From assembly GCA_030682835.1 (NCBI GenBank), contig JAUXNG010000005.1:53093-117092 (forward strand): a DNA stretch of 64,000 bases, written 5' to 3'. Shown here piece by piece: positions 46,363 through 54,767 of this stretch. Both the position numbers and the translations under genes were made by a program. The stretch's first letter is position 1; each line of letters starts with the position of its first letter. Source of the stretch: Hydrogenophaga sp. GTDB lineage: Bacteria > Pseudomonadota > Gammaproteobacteria > Burkholderiales > Burkholderiaceae_C. Under the pieces are notes generated by a model. The model made no database searches and was not told the origin of the DNA. It saw nothing but the letters and a program-made list of their open reading frames with translations.

Positions 46363-46782
46363 ATGAAACTTGAGATTCCCGAGCAGAAAAAACGCGTGTT
46401 CAGCATGACGATGCCGATCCGCTGGGGCGACATGGACGCCATGGGGCACGTGAACAACACGGTGTACTTCCGCTACCTGGAGGTCATCCGCATCGAGTGG
46501 ATGCGCTCCATCGGCTGCGAACCCGACCCCAAGGGCGAGGGCCCGGTGATCGTCAACGCGTTCTGCAACTTCTACAAACAGCTCGAGTACCCGGGCGAGG
46601 TGCTGGCCACCCTGTACGTGAGCGACCCGGGCCGCAGCAGCTTCGAGAGCTGGTGCACGCTGGCCCGCAGCGACGAGCCTGAGACCATTTACGCCGCTGG
46701 CGGCGCCACCACGGTGTGGGTCAACTTCCCCTTGCAAAAATCAGCGCCCATGCCCGAGGCCATGCGCGCGCAGCTCGAATAA
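46363..46782 (+). CDS. Acyl-CoA thioesterase, 4HBT/YbgC hot-dog family
   Basis: This 139-residue hot-dog-fold protein has WGDMDAMGHVNNTVYFRYLE, in which the Asp is the usual catalytic residue of YbgC/4-hydroxybenzoyl-CoA-type thioesterases. It hydrolyses acyl-CoA thioesters in the cytoplasm. It is the last gene of the SDR-EamA-thioesterase run, 26 bp behind the transporter gene. The acyl specificity cannot be read from the sequence. Confidence 0.88.
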   Translation: MKLEIPEQKKRVFSMTMPIRWGDMDAMGHVNNTVYFRYLEVIRIEWMRSIGCEPDPKGEGPVIVNAFCNFYKQLEYPGEVLATLYVSDPGRSSFESWCTLARSDEPETIYAAGGATTVWVNFPLQKSAPMPEAMRAQLE

Positions 46783-46792
46783 CAGTGCCTGT

Positions 46793-47368
46793 TCAGCTCT
46801 TCACCCTGGGCGTGCGGCCCATCAGATAGAACTCGGGGTTGGGGGCCATGCCGCTGAAGCTGGCCATGCGGTTGGACAGGCCGAAGAAGGCGGTGATCGC
46901 GGCGATGTCCCAGGCGTCTTCGTCGGTGAAGCCGTGGGCGTGCAGGGCCTCGAAGTCGGCGTCTTCGATGGTGTGCGAGGCCTGGCAGACCTTCATCGCG
47001 AAGTCGAGCATGGCGCGCTGGCGCGGCGTGATGTCGGCCTTGCGGTAGTTGACTGCCACCTGGTCGGCCACCAGCGGCTTCTTCTCGTAGATGCGCAGGA
47101 TCGCGCCGTGCGCCACCACGCAGTACAGGCACTGGTTGGCCGCGCTGGTGGTGGTGACGATCATTTCCCGGTCGCCCTTGGTGAGGCCGGAATCTTCCTT
47201 GAGCATCAGCGCGTCGTGGTAGGCGAAGAACGCGCGCCACTCGGCCGGGCGCCGTGCCAGGCCCAGGAAGACGTTGGGGATGAACCCGGCCTTTTCCTGC
47301 ACCGCCAGCACCTGGGCCTTGATGTCATCGGGCAGCGCGTTCAGGTCGGGGTGCGGGTAGCGGCTCAT
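46793..47368 (-). CDS. Peroxidase-related AhpD-like (carboxymuconolactone decarboxylase-fold) protein
   Basis: This 191-residue protein has the AhpD redox/proton-relay motif in NQCLYCVVAHGAILR (CxxC then His). A longer helical fold surrounds it, with GFIPNVFLGLARRPAEW and GLTKGDREMIV. These are marks of the 'peroxidase-related enzyme' subgroup of the alkylhydroperoxidase family. The ATG at 47368 follows GGAGAC five bases upstream; the frame is open a little further to a TTG. It is convergent with the thioesterase gene (ten bases between stops) and divergent from the next gene. Its physiological substrate is unknown. Confidence 0.85.
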   Translation of the reverse strand: MSRYPHPDLNALPDDIKAQVLAVQEKAGFIPNVFLGLARRPAEWRAFFAYHDALMLKEDSGLTKGDREMIVTTTSAANQCLYCVVAHGAILRIYEKKPLVADQVAVNYRKADITPRQRAMLDFAMKVCQASHTIEDADFEALHAHGFTDEDAWDIAAITAFFGLSNRMASFSGMAPNPEFYLMGRTPRVKS

Positions 47369-47474
47369 GGGCTTGTCTCCGGTCAAATGGGAAGGGTGCG
47401 GACAAGTTTATCCTTCACGAATCTGCTGATCGATCCCATTCCGGCCGCGGCAGCGGCCCAGCCAAGGAACCAAG

Positions 47475-47852
47475 GTGCAAGACGAGCAATACCAACGCGG
47501 CCTCGCCACCCGGCGCGAGGTCATGGGCGACCCCTTCGTGGACCGTGCGCTGGCCAGCGCCACGCCCTTCACCCAGCCGATCCAGGATCACATTTCACGT
47601 GCAGCCTGGGGCGACGTCTGGCAACGCGACGGCCTGGACCGCAAGACGCGCAGCCTGATCACCGTGGCCATGCTCACGGCGCTGGGCAAGCAGCATGAGC
47701 TCAAGGGCCATGTGCGCGGCGCTTTGAACAACGGCGCCACTGCGCAGGAAATCCAGGAGGTGCTGCTACACGCCGCCGTGTATTGCGGCATTCCCACCGC
47801 AGTGGAAGCCTTCCGCACCGCTGCCGAGGTGGTGGAGCCTCCGGCCGCCTGA
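47475..47852 (+). CDS. 4-carboxymuconolactone decarboxylase-like protein
   Basis: This 125-residue protein has the PcaC-type layout: YQRGLATRREVMGDPFVDRAL, a central AAWGDVWQRDGLDRKTRSLITVAMLTALG in outline, then HELKGHVRGALNNGATAQEI and EVLLHAAVYCGIPTAVEAFR. These match gamma-carboxymuconolactone decarboxylase of the protocatechuate branch of the beta-ketoadipate pathway. The start is GTG at 47475. No other pca genes are adjacent, so it may be a paralogue with another ring or lactone substrate. A Bug gene follows 35 bp on. Confidence 0.85.
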   Translation: MQDEQYQRGLATRREVMGDPFVDRALASATPFTQPIQDHISRAAWGDVWQRDGLDRKTRSLITVAMLTALGKQHELKGHVRGALNNGATAQEIQEVLLHAAVYCGIPTAVEAFRTAAEVVEPPAA

Positions 47853-47887
47853 ACAACTTTTCTTTTTTCTTTTGACGGGACTTCACC

Positions 47888-48874
47888 ATGCCAAGCATTC
47901 GCCGCACCTTCCTCCAGCACAGCCTGCGCAGCGCACTAGCCATCGGCCTCGCGCTGGGCAGCACCTGGGCCGTCGCCCAGGGGCAGGCCACCAAGCTGAT
48001 GGTGGGCTTCCCCGCGGGCGGTGGCACCGACGCCATCGCGCGCATCCTCTCCGAGCGCCTGCAGGCCGAGCTGGGCGGCCCGGTGGTGGTGGAGAACAAG
48101 CCGGGCGCAGGTGGCCAGATTGCGGCGCAGACCCTGAGGGCGGCAGCGCCCGACGGCCATACGCTGTTCCTCAGCCACGACCACAGCATCACCATCCTGC
48201 CCATGGTGACGAAGAACCCGGGCTTCGACCCCGCGCGCGACTTCGTGCCCGTGGCGGGCTTTGCCACCTTCGTGAACGCATTCGCGCTCTCCAGTGGCAC
48301 GCCCGCGACCACGCTCAAGGGCTATGCCGACTGGGTGCGCCAGCAAGGCGGTGGCAAGGGGGCGGTGGGCATTCCGGCGCCGGGCTCGGTGCCGCAGTTC
48401 CTGGTGCAGGTGATCGCGCAGAAGAACCAGCTCGACCTGGTGGCCGCACCCTACCGCGGCAGCGCACCCATGATGACCGACATGCTGGGCAACCAGATCG
48501 CCGCCGGCGTGGCGTCCATCCCCGACTTCATCGAGAACCACAAGGCGGGCAAGCTGCGCGTGGTGGCGGTCATGGGCACGCAGCGCCAGGCGGCCATGCC
48601 CGAGGTGCCCACGTTCGCCGAGCTGGGCATGACCGGCTTTGAAGAGATTCCGTACTACGGCGTGTTCGCGCCCGCCGGCACGGCCAAGGCCACGCTCGAC
48701 CGCATCGGCGGTGCGATCCAGAAGGCCATTGCCCAGCCCGATGTGCGCGACAAGCTCACGGCCATGGGCCTCACGGTGGCCTACATGACGTCCGAGCAGC
48801 TGGCCGCGCGCGAGCGCCGCTACGCCGGCGTGTGGGCCAAGATCATCAAGGACAGCGGCTTCCAGCCGCAGTGA
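47888..48874 (+). CDS. Bug-family (TctC-like) periplasmic solute-binding protein
   Basis: This 328-residue protein has an N-terminal signal with twin arginines (SIRRTFLQHSLRSALAIGLALGSTWAVAQG in outline). Bug-type blocks follow: MVGFPAGGGTDAIARILSE, VENKPGAGGQIAAQ and APYRGSAPMMTDMLGNQIAAG. It should capture a small carboxylate in the periplasm. It follows the carboxymuconolactone decarboxylase-like gene with 35 bp between, which suggests an aromatic-acid or lactone-related ligand. No transporter permease gene is adjacent. Confidence 0.9.
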   Translation: MPSIRRTFLQHSLRSALAIGLALGSTWAVAQGQATKLMVGFPAGGGTDAIARILSERLQAELGGPVVVENKPGAGGQIAAQTLRAAAPDGHTLFLSHDHSITILPMVTKNPGFDPARDFVPVAGFATFVNAFALSSGTPATTLKGYADWVRQQGGGKGAVGIPAPGSVPQFLVQVIAQKNQLDLVAAPYRGSAPMMTDMLGNQIAAGVASIPDFIENHKAGKLRVVAVMGTQRQAAMPEVPTFAELGMTGFEEIPYYGVFAPAGTAKATLDRIGGAIQKAIAQPDVRDKLTAMGLTVAYMTSEQLAARERRYAGVWAKIIKDSGFQPQ

Positions 48875-48898
48875 TGTCGCTGCACCGCGGGGCTGTGC

Positions 48899-49510
48899 TC
48901 AGCCCGCAATGAGCTTGTTGACCAGGTCCACCGAGCTGCTGGCCTGGTACTTACGGATCAGGCGCGCGCGGTGAATCTCTACCGTGCGCGGGCTGATGCC
49001 TAGCGCCTTGCCAATGCCCTTGCTGGTGAGGCCGTCCATCAGAAACGCGGCCACCTCGCGCTCCCGCGGCGTCAACCCGGCCCGCACCGCGCGGCGCGAA
49101 CTCAGGTCCTCGAAACTCCAGATGCCGGCCTCGTGCGGCGCCTCCCGCCGCAGGGCGCGCCCGGTCACGTGGCACCAGAAGGGCTCGCCCTTGAGGCGGC
49201 CGTCCACGCGCTTCATGATGCGGTCGTCGGCGTAGGTGCCGTTCTTGCCCAGAATCGGCGTCATGCGCTTGCCCATGCGCTCGAACTCGTCCGGGCTGGG
49301 GTAGAGGATCTGGAAACTCTGCCCCACCATCTGGTCGCGGCTGGCGCCGAACATGTCGCACAGCGCCTGGTTGCAGTCCACCATGGTGCGCTGGCGCGAG
49401 AGGGCAAGGCCGATCGGCGCCAGGTCGAAGGCCAGGCGGTAGTCCACCGGGCTCGCCACGGCGGAGGGGTCCGTTAGGAGATCGGTGCTGGGGGGCTGTG
49501 CGCGCGTCAT
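48899..49510 (-). CDS. PAS domain-LuxR-type transcriptional regulator
   Basis: This 203-residue protein has a PAS domain (about residues 24-135: [32 protein letters not shown] in outline) and a LuxR-type helix-turn-helix at the C-terminus ([39 protein letters not shown]). No receiver domain is present, so it senses a ligand or cofactor directly. It is divergent from the 3-oxoacid CoA-transferase genes. An 8-bp perfect inverted repeat (49532-49553) lies in the 84-bp gap and is a likely binding site for control of the CoA-transferase pair and of itself. Confidence 0.88.
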   Translation of the reverse strand: MTRAQPPSTDLLTDPSAVASPVDYRLAFDLAPIGLALSRQRTMVDCNQALCDMFGASRDQMVGQSFQILYPSPDEFERMGKRMTPILGKNGTYADDRIMKRVDGRLKGEPFWCHVTGRALRREAPHEAGIWSFEDLSSRRAVRAGLTPREREVAAFLMDGLTSKGIGKALGISPRTVEIHRARLIRKYQASSSVDLVNKLIAG

Positions 49511-49531
49511 TCGGGTTACCCACTAGGTCAA

Positions 49532-49553
49532 ACTACGTATGTGGTTACGTAGT
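49532..49553. promoter_or_regulatory. Candidate operator, ACTACGTA/TACGTAGT inverted repeat
   Basis: The arms ACTACGTA and TACGTAGT are perfect reverse complements with TGTGGT between them (22 bp in all). The site lies between the divergent PAS-LuxR regulator and the CoA-transferase A gene. LuxR-type proteins bind such dyads as dimers. Confidence 0.6.
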
Positions 49554-49594
49554 ATCGTAGCGATTTCCACGGTTCAACCTCAGGAGCAACAGAC

Positions 49595-50296
49595 GTGAAC
49601 AAGATTTACCCGAGCGCTGCCGAAGCCCTCAAGGGCGTGGTCGCTGACGGCCAGCTCATCGCCGTGGGAGGTTTCGGCCTCTGTGGCATTCCGGAAGCCC
49701 TGATCGATGCGCTGCGCGATTCGGGCGTGAAGAACCTGACCGCCATTTCCAACAACGCGGGCGTGGACGACTTTGGTCTGGGCAAGCTGCTGCAGACGCG
49801 CCAGATCAAGAAAATGATCTCGTCCTACGTGGGCGAAAACAAGGAGTTCGAGCGCCAGTACCTGGCCGGCGAACTGGAACTGGAATTCACGCCGCAGGGC
49901 ACGCTGGCCGAGAAGCTGCGCGCCGGTGGCGCCGGCATCCCCGCCTTCTTCACCAAGACCGGCGTGGGTACCCTGGTGGCCGAGGGCAAGGAACTGCGCG
50001 AGTTCGACGGCGAAACCTATGTGATGGAGCGCTCGCTGGTACCCGAGGTGTCGCTGATCAAGGCCGACGTGGCCGACCGCTCGGGCAACCTGCGCTTCAA
50101 CCTGACGGCCCGCAACTTCAACCCGGCCGCCGCCACCGCCGGCAAGATCTGCATCGTGGAAGTGGAGCGCATCGTGGCCACCGGCGAGATCGCCCCGGAC
50201 GATGTGCACCTGCCCGGCATCTACGTGCACCGCATCGTGCACAACCCCACGCCCGAAAAGCGCATCGAGAAGCGCACCGTGCGCGATCGCAAATAA
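49595..50296 (+). CDS. scoA: 3-oxoacid CoA-transferase subunit A
   Basis: This 233-residue subunit has the CoA-binding glycine-rich block [41 protein letters not shown] and the [21 protein letters not shown] signature of class I CoA-transferase alpha subunits. With subunit B it moves CoA from succinyl-CoA to acetoacetate or another 3-oxoacid. The next gene is scoB, 55 bp downstream. A divergent PAS-LuxR gene and its candidate operator lie upstream. PcaI-type (3-oxoadipate) specificity is possible, given the carboxymuconolactone decarboxylase-like gene 1.7 kb away. Confidence 0.92.
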   Translation: MNKIYPSAAEALKGVVADGQLIAVGGFGLCGIPEALIDALRDSGVKNLTAISNNAGVDDFGLGKLLQTRQIKKMISSYVGENKEFERQYLAGELELEFTPQGTLAEKLRAGGAGIPAFFTKTGVGTLVAEGKELREFDGETYVMERSLVPEVSLIKADVADRSGNLRFNLTARNFNPAAATAGKICIVEVERIVATGEIAPDDVHLPGIYVHRIVHNPTPEKRIEKRTVRDRK

Positions 50297-50351
50297 CAAT
50301 CCGTTTGCGGGACAGACCTTCAGCTCTGTCCCCAACATGAAAGGACAAGAC

Positions 50352-50993
50352 ATGCCCTGGACCCAAGACCAAATGGCCGCCAAAGCGGCCTCCGAACTGC
50401 AGGACGGTTTCTACGTCAACCTCGGGATCGGCATCCCCACGCTGGTGGCCAACCATGTGCCCGACCATGTCGAGGTGTGGCTGCAGAGCGAGAATGGCAT
50501 GCTCGGCATCGGCCCCTTTCCCTACGAGGACGAGGTGGACGCCGACCTGATCAACGCCGGCAAGCAGACCGTGACCACCCTCAAGGGCTCGGCCATCTTC
50601 GGCTCCGACCAGTCCTTCGCCATGATCCGTGGCGGCAAGATCAACCTGTCCATCCTGGGCGCCATGCAGGTGACCGACAAGGGCGATCTGGCCAACTGGA
50701 TGATCCCCGGCAAGATGGTCAAGGGCATGGGTGGCGCCATGGACCTGGTGGCCGGCGTCAAGCGCGTGATCGTGCTCATGGAGCACGTGGCACGCAAGAA
50801 AGACGGTACCGAAGACCTGAAGATCCTGCCCGAGTGCACCCTGCCGCTCACCGGCAAGGCCGTGGTCAACCGCATCGTCACCGACCTGGCCGTGATGGAC
50901 GTGACGCCCGAAGGCTTGAAGGTGGTCGAGCTGGCGCCCGACGTGAGCCGCGAGTTCCTGCAGTCCAAGACCGGCGTCCCGCTGGTCTACTGA
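50352..50993 (+). CDS. scoB: 3-oxoacid CoA-transferase subunit B
   Basis: This 213-residue subunit contains the catalytic glutamate in [13 protein letters not shown] (SENG motif), [19 protein letters not shown] and a [20 protein letters not shown] segment. These are standard for class I CoA-transferase beta subunits. The ATG at 50352 follows AAAGGACA. It follows scoA, and the pair forms the active heterodimer in the cytoplasm. A perfect 14-bp hairpin lies 70 bp after its stop and may end the transcript. Confidence 0.93.
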   Translation: MPWTQDQMAAKAASELQDGFYVNLGIGIPTLVANHVPDHVEVWLQSENGMLGIGPFPYEDEVDADLINAGKQTVTTLKGSAIFGSDQSFAMIRGGKINLSILGAMQVTDKGDLANWMIPGKMVKGMGGAMDLVAGVKRVIVLMEHVARKKDGTEDLKILPECTLPLTGKAVVNRIVTDLAVMDVTPEGLKVVELAPDVSREFLQSKTGVPLVY

Positions 50994-51063
50994 AGACGCC
51001 ACGCTACTCGTTCGTGCAGCGCGCCGGAATCGGCGTGCGGTCCGGGTAAACTTCGCGCAGCCC

Positions 51064-51097
51064 GACAACGCCCGCACATCACCGTGCGGGCGTTGTC
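51064..51097 (+). terminator. Strong hairpin between scoB and the GDT1-like gene
   Basis: GACAACGCCCGCAC and GTGCGGGCGTTGTC are perfect 14-bp reverse complements with a 6-base loop, followed by only GTTTC. It is a strong stem with a weak T tract. It may end the scoAB transcript or act in the leader of the next gene. Confidence 0.55.
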
Positions 51098-51124
51098 GTT
51101 TCATGCGTTAACTGGAGCGTTTTC

Positions 51125-51688
51125 TTGGAAGCCTTTCTGCTGTCCACCGGCATCGTCGCCCTGGCCGAGATGGGCGACAAGACCCAGTTACTTTCGCTGG
51201 TGCTGGCCGCCCGTTTCAAGCGCCCGTGGCCCATCGTCTGGGGCATCCTGCTCGCCACCCTGCTCAACCATGCGCTGGCCGGCGCCGTCGGCGCCTGGGT
51301 CATGGCCACCGTCGGCCCGGACGTGATGCGCTGGGTGCTGGGCGCCTCTTTTCTGGCCATGGCGGTCTGGGTGCTCATTCCCGACAAACTGGACGAGGCC
51401 GATGCCGTGCCGCGCCGGCGCATGGGTGTTTTCCTGCTCACCACCTGGACGTTCTTTCTGGCCGAGATGGGCGACAAGACCCAGATCGCCACCGTCGCCC
51501 TCGGGGCTCAATACGAGCCGCTGCTGGCCGTGGTGGCCGGCACCACACTGGGCATGATGCTGGCCAATGCGCCCGTGGTGTTCTTCGGCGAGGCGATCAC
51601 ACGTCGCGTACCCATCCAGGCGGTGCACCGGGTGGCTGCGCTAATCTTCCTGGCACTGGGGGTGGCGGTGCTGTGGAGCGCCCGCTGA
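51125..51688 (+). CDS. GDT1/TMEM165 (UPF0016)-family manganese exporter
   Basis: This 187-residue membrane protein has two copies of the family motif EMGDKTQ (residues 15-21 and 114-120) in two halves of three segments each. Bacterial members (MneA/MneP-like) export Mn2+ from the cytoplasm. The start is TTG at 51125, preceded by CTGGAG; no ATG gives a complete first motif. I looked for a yybP-ykoY manganese riboswitch upstream and did not find the conserved core. A strong hairpin at 51064-51097 lies in its leader. Confidence 0.88.
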   Translation: MEAFLLSTGIVALAEMGDKTQLLSLVLAARFKRPWPIVWGILLATLLNHALAGAVGAWVMATVGPDVMRWVLGASFLAMAVWVLIPDKLDEADAVPRRRMGVFLLTTWTFFLAEMGDKTQIATVALGAQYEPLLAVVAGTTLGMMLANAPVVFFGEAITRRVPIQAVHRVAALIFLALGVAVLWSAR

Positions 51689-51767
51689 GCCGCCGAAGCC
51701 AGCACACCGCCAGAGGTGTGTCAGAAAGGCGGGCGGGCCGCCGCTTGCGCACCCCGCGCTTCAGGTT

Positions 51768-52007
51768 TTAGAGCCCCAGCACCTTTTTGGCGTCGGCCAG
51801 CGCCTTCATCGAAGCGCTGTGGTCACCCGCCTTGTGAAGCCGCTCACCGTCGGCGCGCAGGGTGGTGACTTTTTCTTGATCAGCCGTGCTCAGCGCAGGC
51901 TTGGTCAGCAGCTTGGCGTCGATGGCCTTCATCTCGCCGGGGCAACCGTGTGCGAGCGCGGCGCCCGAGAACACCAGGGCACAAGAGAGCAGCAGAACAT
52001 TTTTCAT
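51768..52007 (-). CDS. Small secreted hypothetical protein
   Basis: This 79-residue protein has a clear signal peptide (NVLLLSCALVFSGAALAHG). The short mature part is rich in Lys, Ala and Asp (MKAIDAKLLTKPALSTADQE, TTLRADGERLHKAGDHSASM) and could form a small helical hairpin. Related proteins are frequent as hypotheticals in Burkholderiales. I do not recognise a function. It is convergent with the manganese-exporter gene, and the tRNA-Gly gene lies upstream on the same strand. Confidence 0.75.
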   Translation of the reverse strand: MKNVLLLSCALVFSGAALAHGCPGEMKAIDAKLLTKPALSTADQEKVTTLRADGERLHKAGDHSASMKALADAKKVLGL

Positions 52008-52165
52008 GAGATCAACCTCAATGGATGGCCAGAAGATGCTGGCAGTTCATTGTGGTCAGACCAGGTGCGCAGTGCAGAAGTGTCTGCGCAAGGCCCCCGT
52101 TTCCGGTGGTGAATTCGCGGGTAGGGGCGGTAACAGGTCCGGGCGCAGGGACGCTGCTGGGAGAT

Positions 52166-52239
52166 TGGAGCGGGTGAAGGGAATCGAACCCTCGTATGAA
52201 GCTTGGGAAGCTGCCGTTCTACCATTGAACTACACCCGC
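52166..52239 (-). tRNA. tRNA-Gly(CCC)
   Basis: The minus strand folds as a full cloverleaf of 74 nt with encoded CCA. The acceptor starts GCGGGTG and pairs with CACCCGC before TCCA. The D-arm has GTTCAATGGTAGAAC, the anticodon loop is TTCCCAA (anticodon CCC), and the T-arm has GAGGGTTCGATTCCCTT. It closely resembles E. coli glyU. Confidence 0.95.
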
Positions 52240-52256
52240 ACAGGGCGGAATGATAA

Positions 52257-52291
52257 CCGAGCGGGCACGGCGTTCTGCCACGCCCGCTCGG
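52257..52291 (-). terminator. Terminator-like hairpin after gabD
   Basis: CCGAGCGGGC and GCCCGCTCGG pair perfectly, with an inner GGC/GCC, around a 5-base loop. On the minus strand the stem is followed by TTATCATT. It lies 7 bp after the gabD stop and separates the operon from the tRNA gene. Confidence 0.65.
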
Positions 52292-52298
52292 TGGGGCT

Positions 52299-53777
52299 TC
52301 ACTTCTGGATGTCGCCCAGGCAGAGGTACTTGATCTCGACATAGTCGTCCATGCCGTGGTGCGAACCTTCACGGCCCAGGCCCGACTGCTTCACGCCGCC
52401 AAAGGGGACGTGTTCGGTGGCCAGGATGCCGACGTTGATGCCGACCATGCCGTATTCCAGCGCCTCAGCGACGCGGTAGATGCGGCCGATGTCGCGGCTG
52501 TAGAAGTAGCTGGCCAGGCCGAATTCGGTGTTGTTGGCCGCGTCGATGGCTTCCTGCTCAGTCTCAAACTTGAACACCGGCGCGAAGGGGCCGAAGGTTT
52601 CTTCTTTCGCGCACAGCATGTCGGCGGTGGCGTCGGCCACCACGGTGGGTTCGAAGAACTGGCCGCCCAGGCGCTTGCCGCCGGCCATCACGCGCGCGCC
52701 CTTGGCCACGGCGTCGTCCACGTGGCGCTGCACCTTCACCAGCGCTGCCTCTTCGATCAGCGGGCCCTGGTTCACGCCGTCTTCAAAGCCGTTGCCGACC
52801 TTGGCGGTCTTCACCTTGGCGGCAAACTTCTCGACGAATTCGTCGTACACGCCGCTCTGCACGTACAGGCGGTTGGAGCACACGCAGGTCTGGCCGGCGT
52901 TGCGGTACTTGCTGGCGAAGGCGCCTTCCACGGCCGAGTCGATGTCGGCGTCGTTGAAGACGATGAAGGGCGCGTTGCCGCCGAGTTCGAGCGACATTTT
53001 CTTCACCGTGGGCGCGCTCTGCGCCATCAGGATGCGGCCCACTTCGGTGGAGCCGGTGAAGCTGATGTGGCGCACCACGTCGCTGGCGCACAGCACCTTG
53101 CCCACCGCGATCGACTGGTCGGCGTCGGCGGTGATCATGTTGAGCACGCCGGCCGGAATGCCGGCGCGAATGGCCAGCTCGGCCGCGGCCAGCGCGGTCA
53201 GCGGCGTCAGCTCGGCGGGCTTGATGATGACCGTGCAGCCGGCTGCCAGAGCTGGCGCAACCTTGCGCGTGATCATGGCCAGCGGGAAGTTCCAAGGCGT
53301 GATGGCGGCGCACACGCCGATGGGCTGCTTGAGCACCATCAGGCGGCGGCTGTTGTCGAACTGCGGCAGCGTCTCGCCATTGACGCGCTTAGCCTCTTCG
53401 GCGAACCACTCGACGAAGCTGGCGCCATAGGCCACCTCGCCCTTGGCCTCGGGCAGGGGCTTGCCCTGCTCGGCGGTCATGATGCGGCCCAGGTCGTCCT
53501 GGTTGGCCATGAGCAGGTCGAACCATTTGCGCAGGATGATGCTGCGCTCCTTGGCGGTCTTGCTGCGCCAGGCCGGCCAGGCAGCGTTGGCAGCGGCGAT
53601 GGCCGCCTCGGCATCGGCGGGGCCGAGGTTGGCCACGTCGGCCAGCTTCAGGCCGGTGGCGGGGTCGTGCACGTCGAAGCGGCTGCTGCCGGCCACCCAC
53701 TGGCCATTGACCAGCGCGTCGGTCTTGAGCAGAGTCGGGTCTTTCAGCAGGCTCAGGGGAGAGGTCTTCATGTCCAT
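52299..53777 (-). CDS. gabD: NAD(P)-dependent succinate-semialdehyde dehydrogenase
   Basis: This 492-residue aldehyde dehydrogenase has ITPWNFPLAMITRKVAPALAAG in outline, SFTGSTEVGR, the general base in LELGGNAPFIVF and the catalytic cysteine in YRNAGQTCVCSNR. The family is GabD by overall pattern (EQGKPLPEAKGEVAYGASF). It oxidises succinate semialdehyde to succinate. It is the last gene of the gabT-CoA-transferase-pot-speB operon, where it completes GABA catabolism to the citric acid cycle. Confidence 0.93.
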   Translation of the reverse strand: MDMKTSPLSLLKDPTLLKTDALVNGQWVAGSSRFDVHDPATGLKLADVANLGPADAEAAIAAANAAWPAWRSKTAKERSIILRKWFDLLMANQDDLGRIMTAEQGKPLPEAKGEVAYGASFVEWFAEEAKRVNGETLPQFDNSRRLMVLKQPIGVCAAITPWNFPLAMITRKVAPALAAGCTVIIKPAELTPLTALAAAELAIRAGIPAGVLNMITADADQSIAVGKVLCASDVVRHISFTGSTEVGRILMAQSAPTVKKMSLELGGNAPFIVFNDADIDSAVEGAFASKYRNAGQTCVCSNRLYVQSGVYDEFVEKFAAKVKTAKVGNGFEDGVNQGPLIEEAALVKVQRHVDDAVAKGARVMAGGKRLGGQFFEPTVVADATADMLCAKEETFGPFAPVFKFETEQEAIDAANNTEFGLASYFYSRDIGRIYRVAEALEYGMVGINVGILATEHVPFGGVKQSGLGREGSHHGMDDYVEIKYLCLGDIQK

Positions 53778-53837
53778 GGGTGTCTCGCTCGTTGTCTCAA
53801 AAAGGGAAAGGTTAGCGCGAAGCGCGCCGCCGAGGCG

Positions 53838-54767
53838 TCACCGGTATTGCACGCCGGGCAGCACGCAGAGCATTTCAAACAGCAGGTTCGCGCCGAGCAG
53901 GGCGGTGTTGCCGCTGGTGTCGTAGGCCGGGGAGACCTCGACGAGGTCGCAACCGACCAGATTCAGGCCGCGGCAGCCACGCACGATCTCCAGCGCCTGC
54001 GGTACGTTCAGGCCGCCGATCTCGGGCGTGCCGGTGCCGCCGGCGTAGGCCGGGTCGATGCCGTCGATGTCGAAGCTGAGGTAGGTGGGCGTGTCGGGGC
54101 CGATGCGCTCGCGGATCTGGGTCATCAGGGGCGCCAGGCTGGTCCACCAGACCTCGTGCGCCGGCACGAGGGTGAAGCCCTGCTGCCGAGGCCAGTCGAA
54201 GTCTTCGGCCGAGTAGCCGCTGCCGCGCAGGCCGATCTGCCAGACCTTGTCACCGATCAGCAGGCCTTCTTCCACCGCGCGGCGGAACGGCGTGCCGTGG
54301 GCGATGCGCTCGCCAAACATGTCGGGGTTCACGTCGGCGTGGGCGTCCACATGGATCAGCGCCACCGGACCGTGCCGCGCCTTCATGGCGCGCAGGATGG
54401 GCAGGGCAATGGTGTGGTCGCCGCCGAGCGTCAGCGGTATGCAGCCGGCTTCAATGATCGGTCGGTAGTGGGCTTCGATGATGTCCACCGACTTCGGCAG
54501 GTGATAGGTGTTGATGGGCACATCGCCCAGGTCGGCCACCTGCAGCGCGTCAAAGGGTGCGGCGCCGGTGGCCATGTTGTAGGGGCGGATCAGGCAGGAC
54601 TCGGCGCGTATCTGCCGCGGCCCGAAGCGCGCGCCCGGGCGATGGCTGGTGCCGATGTCCAGTGGCACGCCGACGAAGCCGGCGTTCAGCCCCTGGGCAC
54701 TGGTGGCCACAGGCAGGCGCATCATGCTCGCGATGCCGCCCAAGGGCTGGTTGAAGGAAGTGTTCAT
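53838..54767 (-). CDS. speB: Agmatinase-family ureohydrolase (agmatinase or guanidinobutyrase)
   Basis: This 309-residue protein has the three manganese-site motifs of ureohydrolases: LTLGGDHTIALP, IHVDAHADVNPDMFGE and LSFDIDGIDPAYAGGTG. It also has GTPEIGGL and DLVEVSPAYD. The family cleaves agmatine to putrescine plus urea, or 4-guanidinobutyrate to GABA plus urea. Because gabT and gabD are in the same operon, the guanidinobutyrase reaction fits at least as well as agmatinase. Its ATG follows the permease stop directly (TAAATG), so the two are coupled. Confidence 0.88.
   Translation of the reverse strand: MNTSFNQPLGGIASMMRLPVATSAQGLNAGFVGVPLDIGTSHRPGARFGPRQIRAESCLIRPYNMATGAAPFDALQVADLGDVPINTYHLPKSVDIIEAHYRPIIEAGCIPLTLGGDHTIALPILRAMKARHGPVALIHVDAHADVNPDMFGERIAHGTPFRRAVEEGLLIGDKVWQIGLRGSGYSAEDFDWPRQQGFTLVPAHEVWWTSLAPLMTQIRERIGPDTPTYLSFDIDGIDPAYAGGTGTPEIGGLNVPQALEIVRGCRGLNLVGCDLVEVSPAYDTSGNTALLGANLLFEMLCVLPGVQYR

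Noticed and set aside
50994..51124. A yybP-ykoY manganese riboswitch before the GDT1-like gene
   Set aside because: The conserved core of that motif is not visible; only a simple long hairpin is present.
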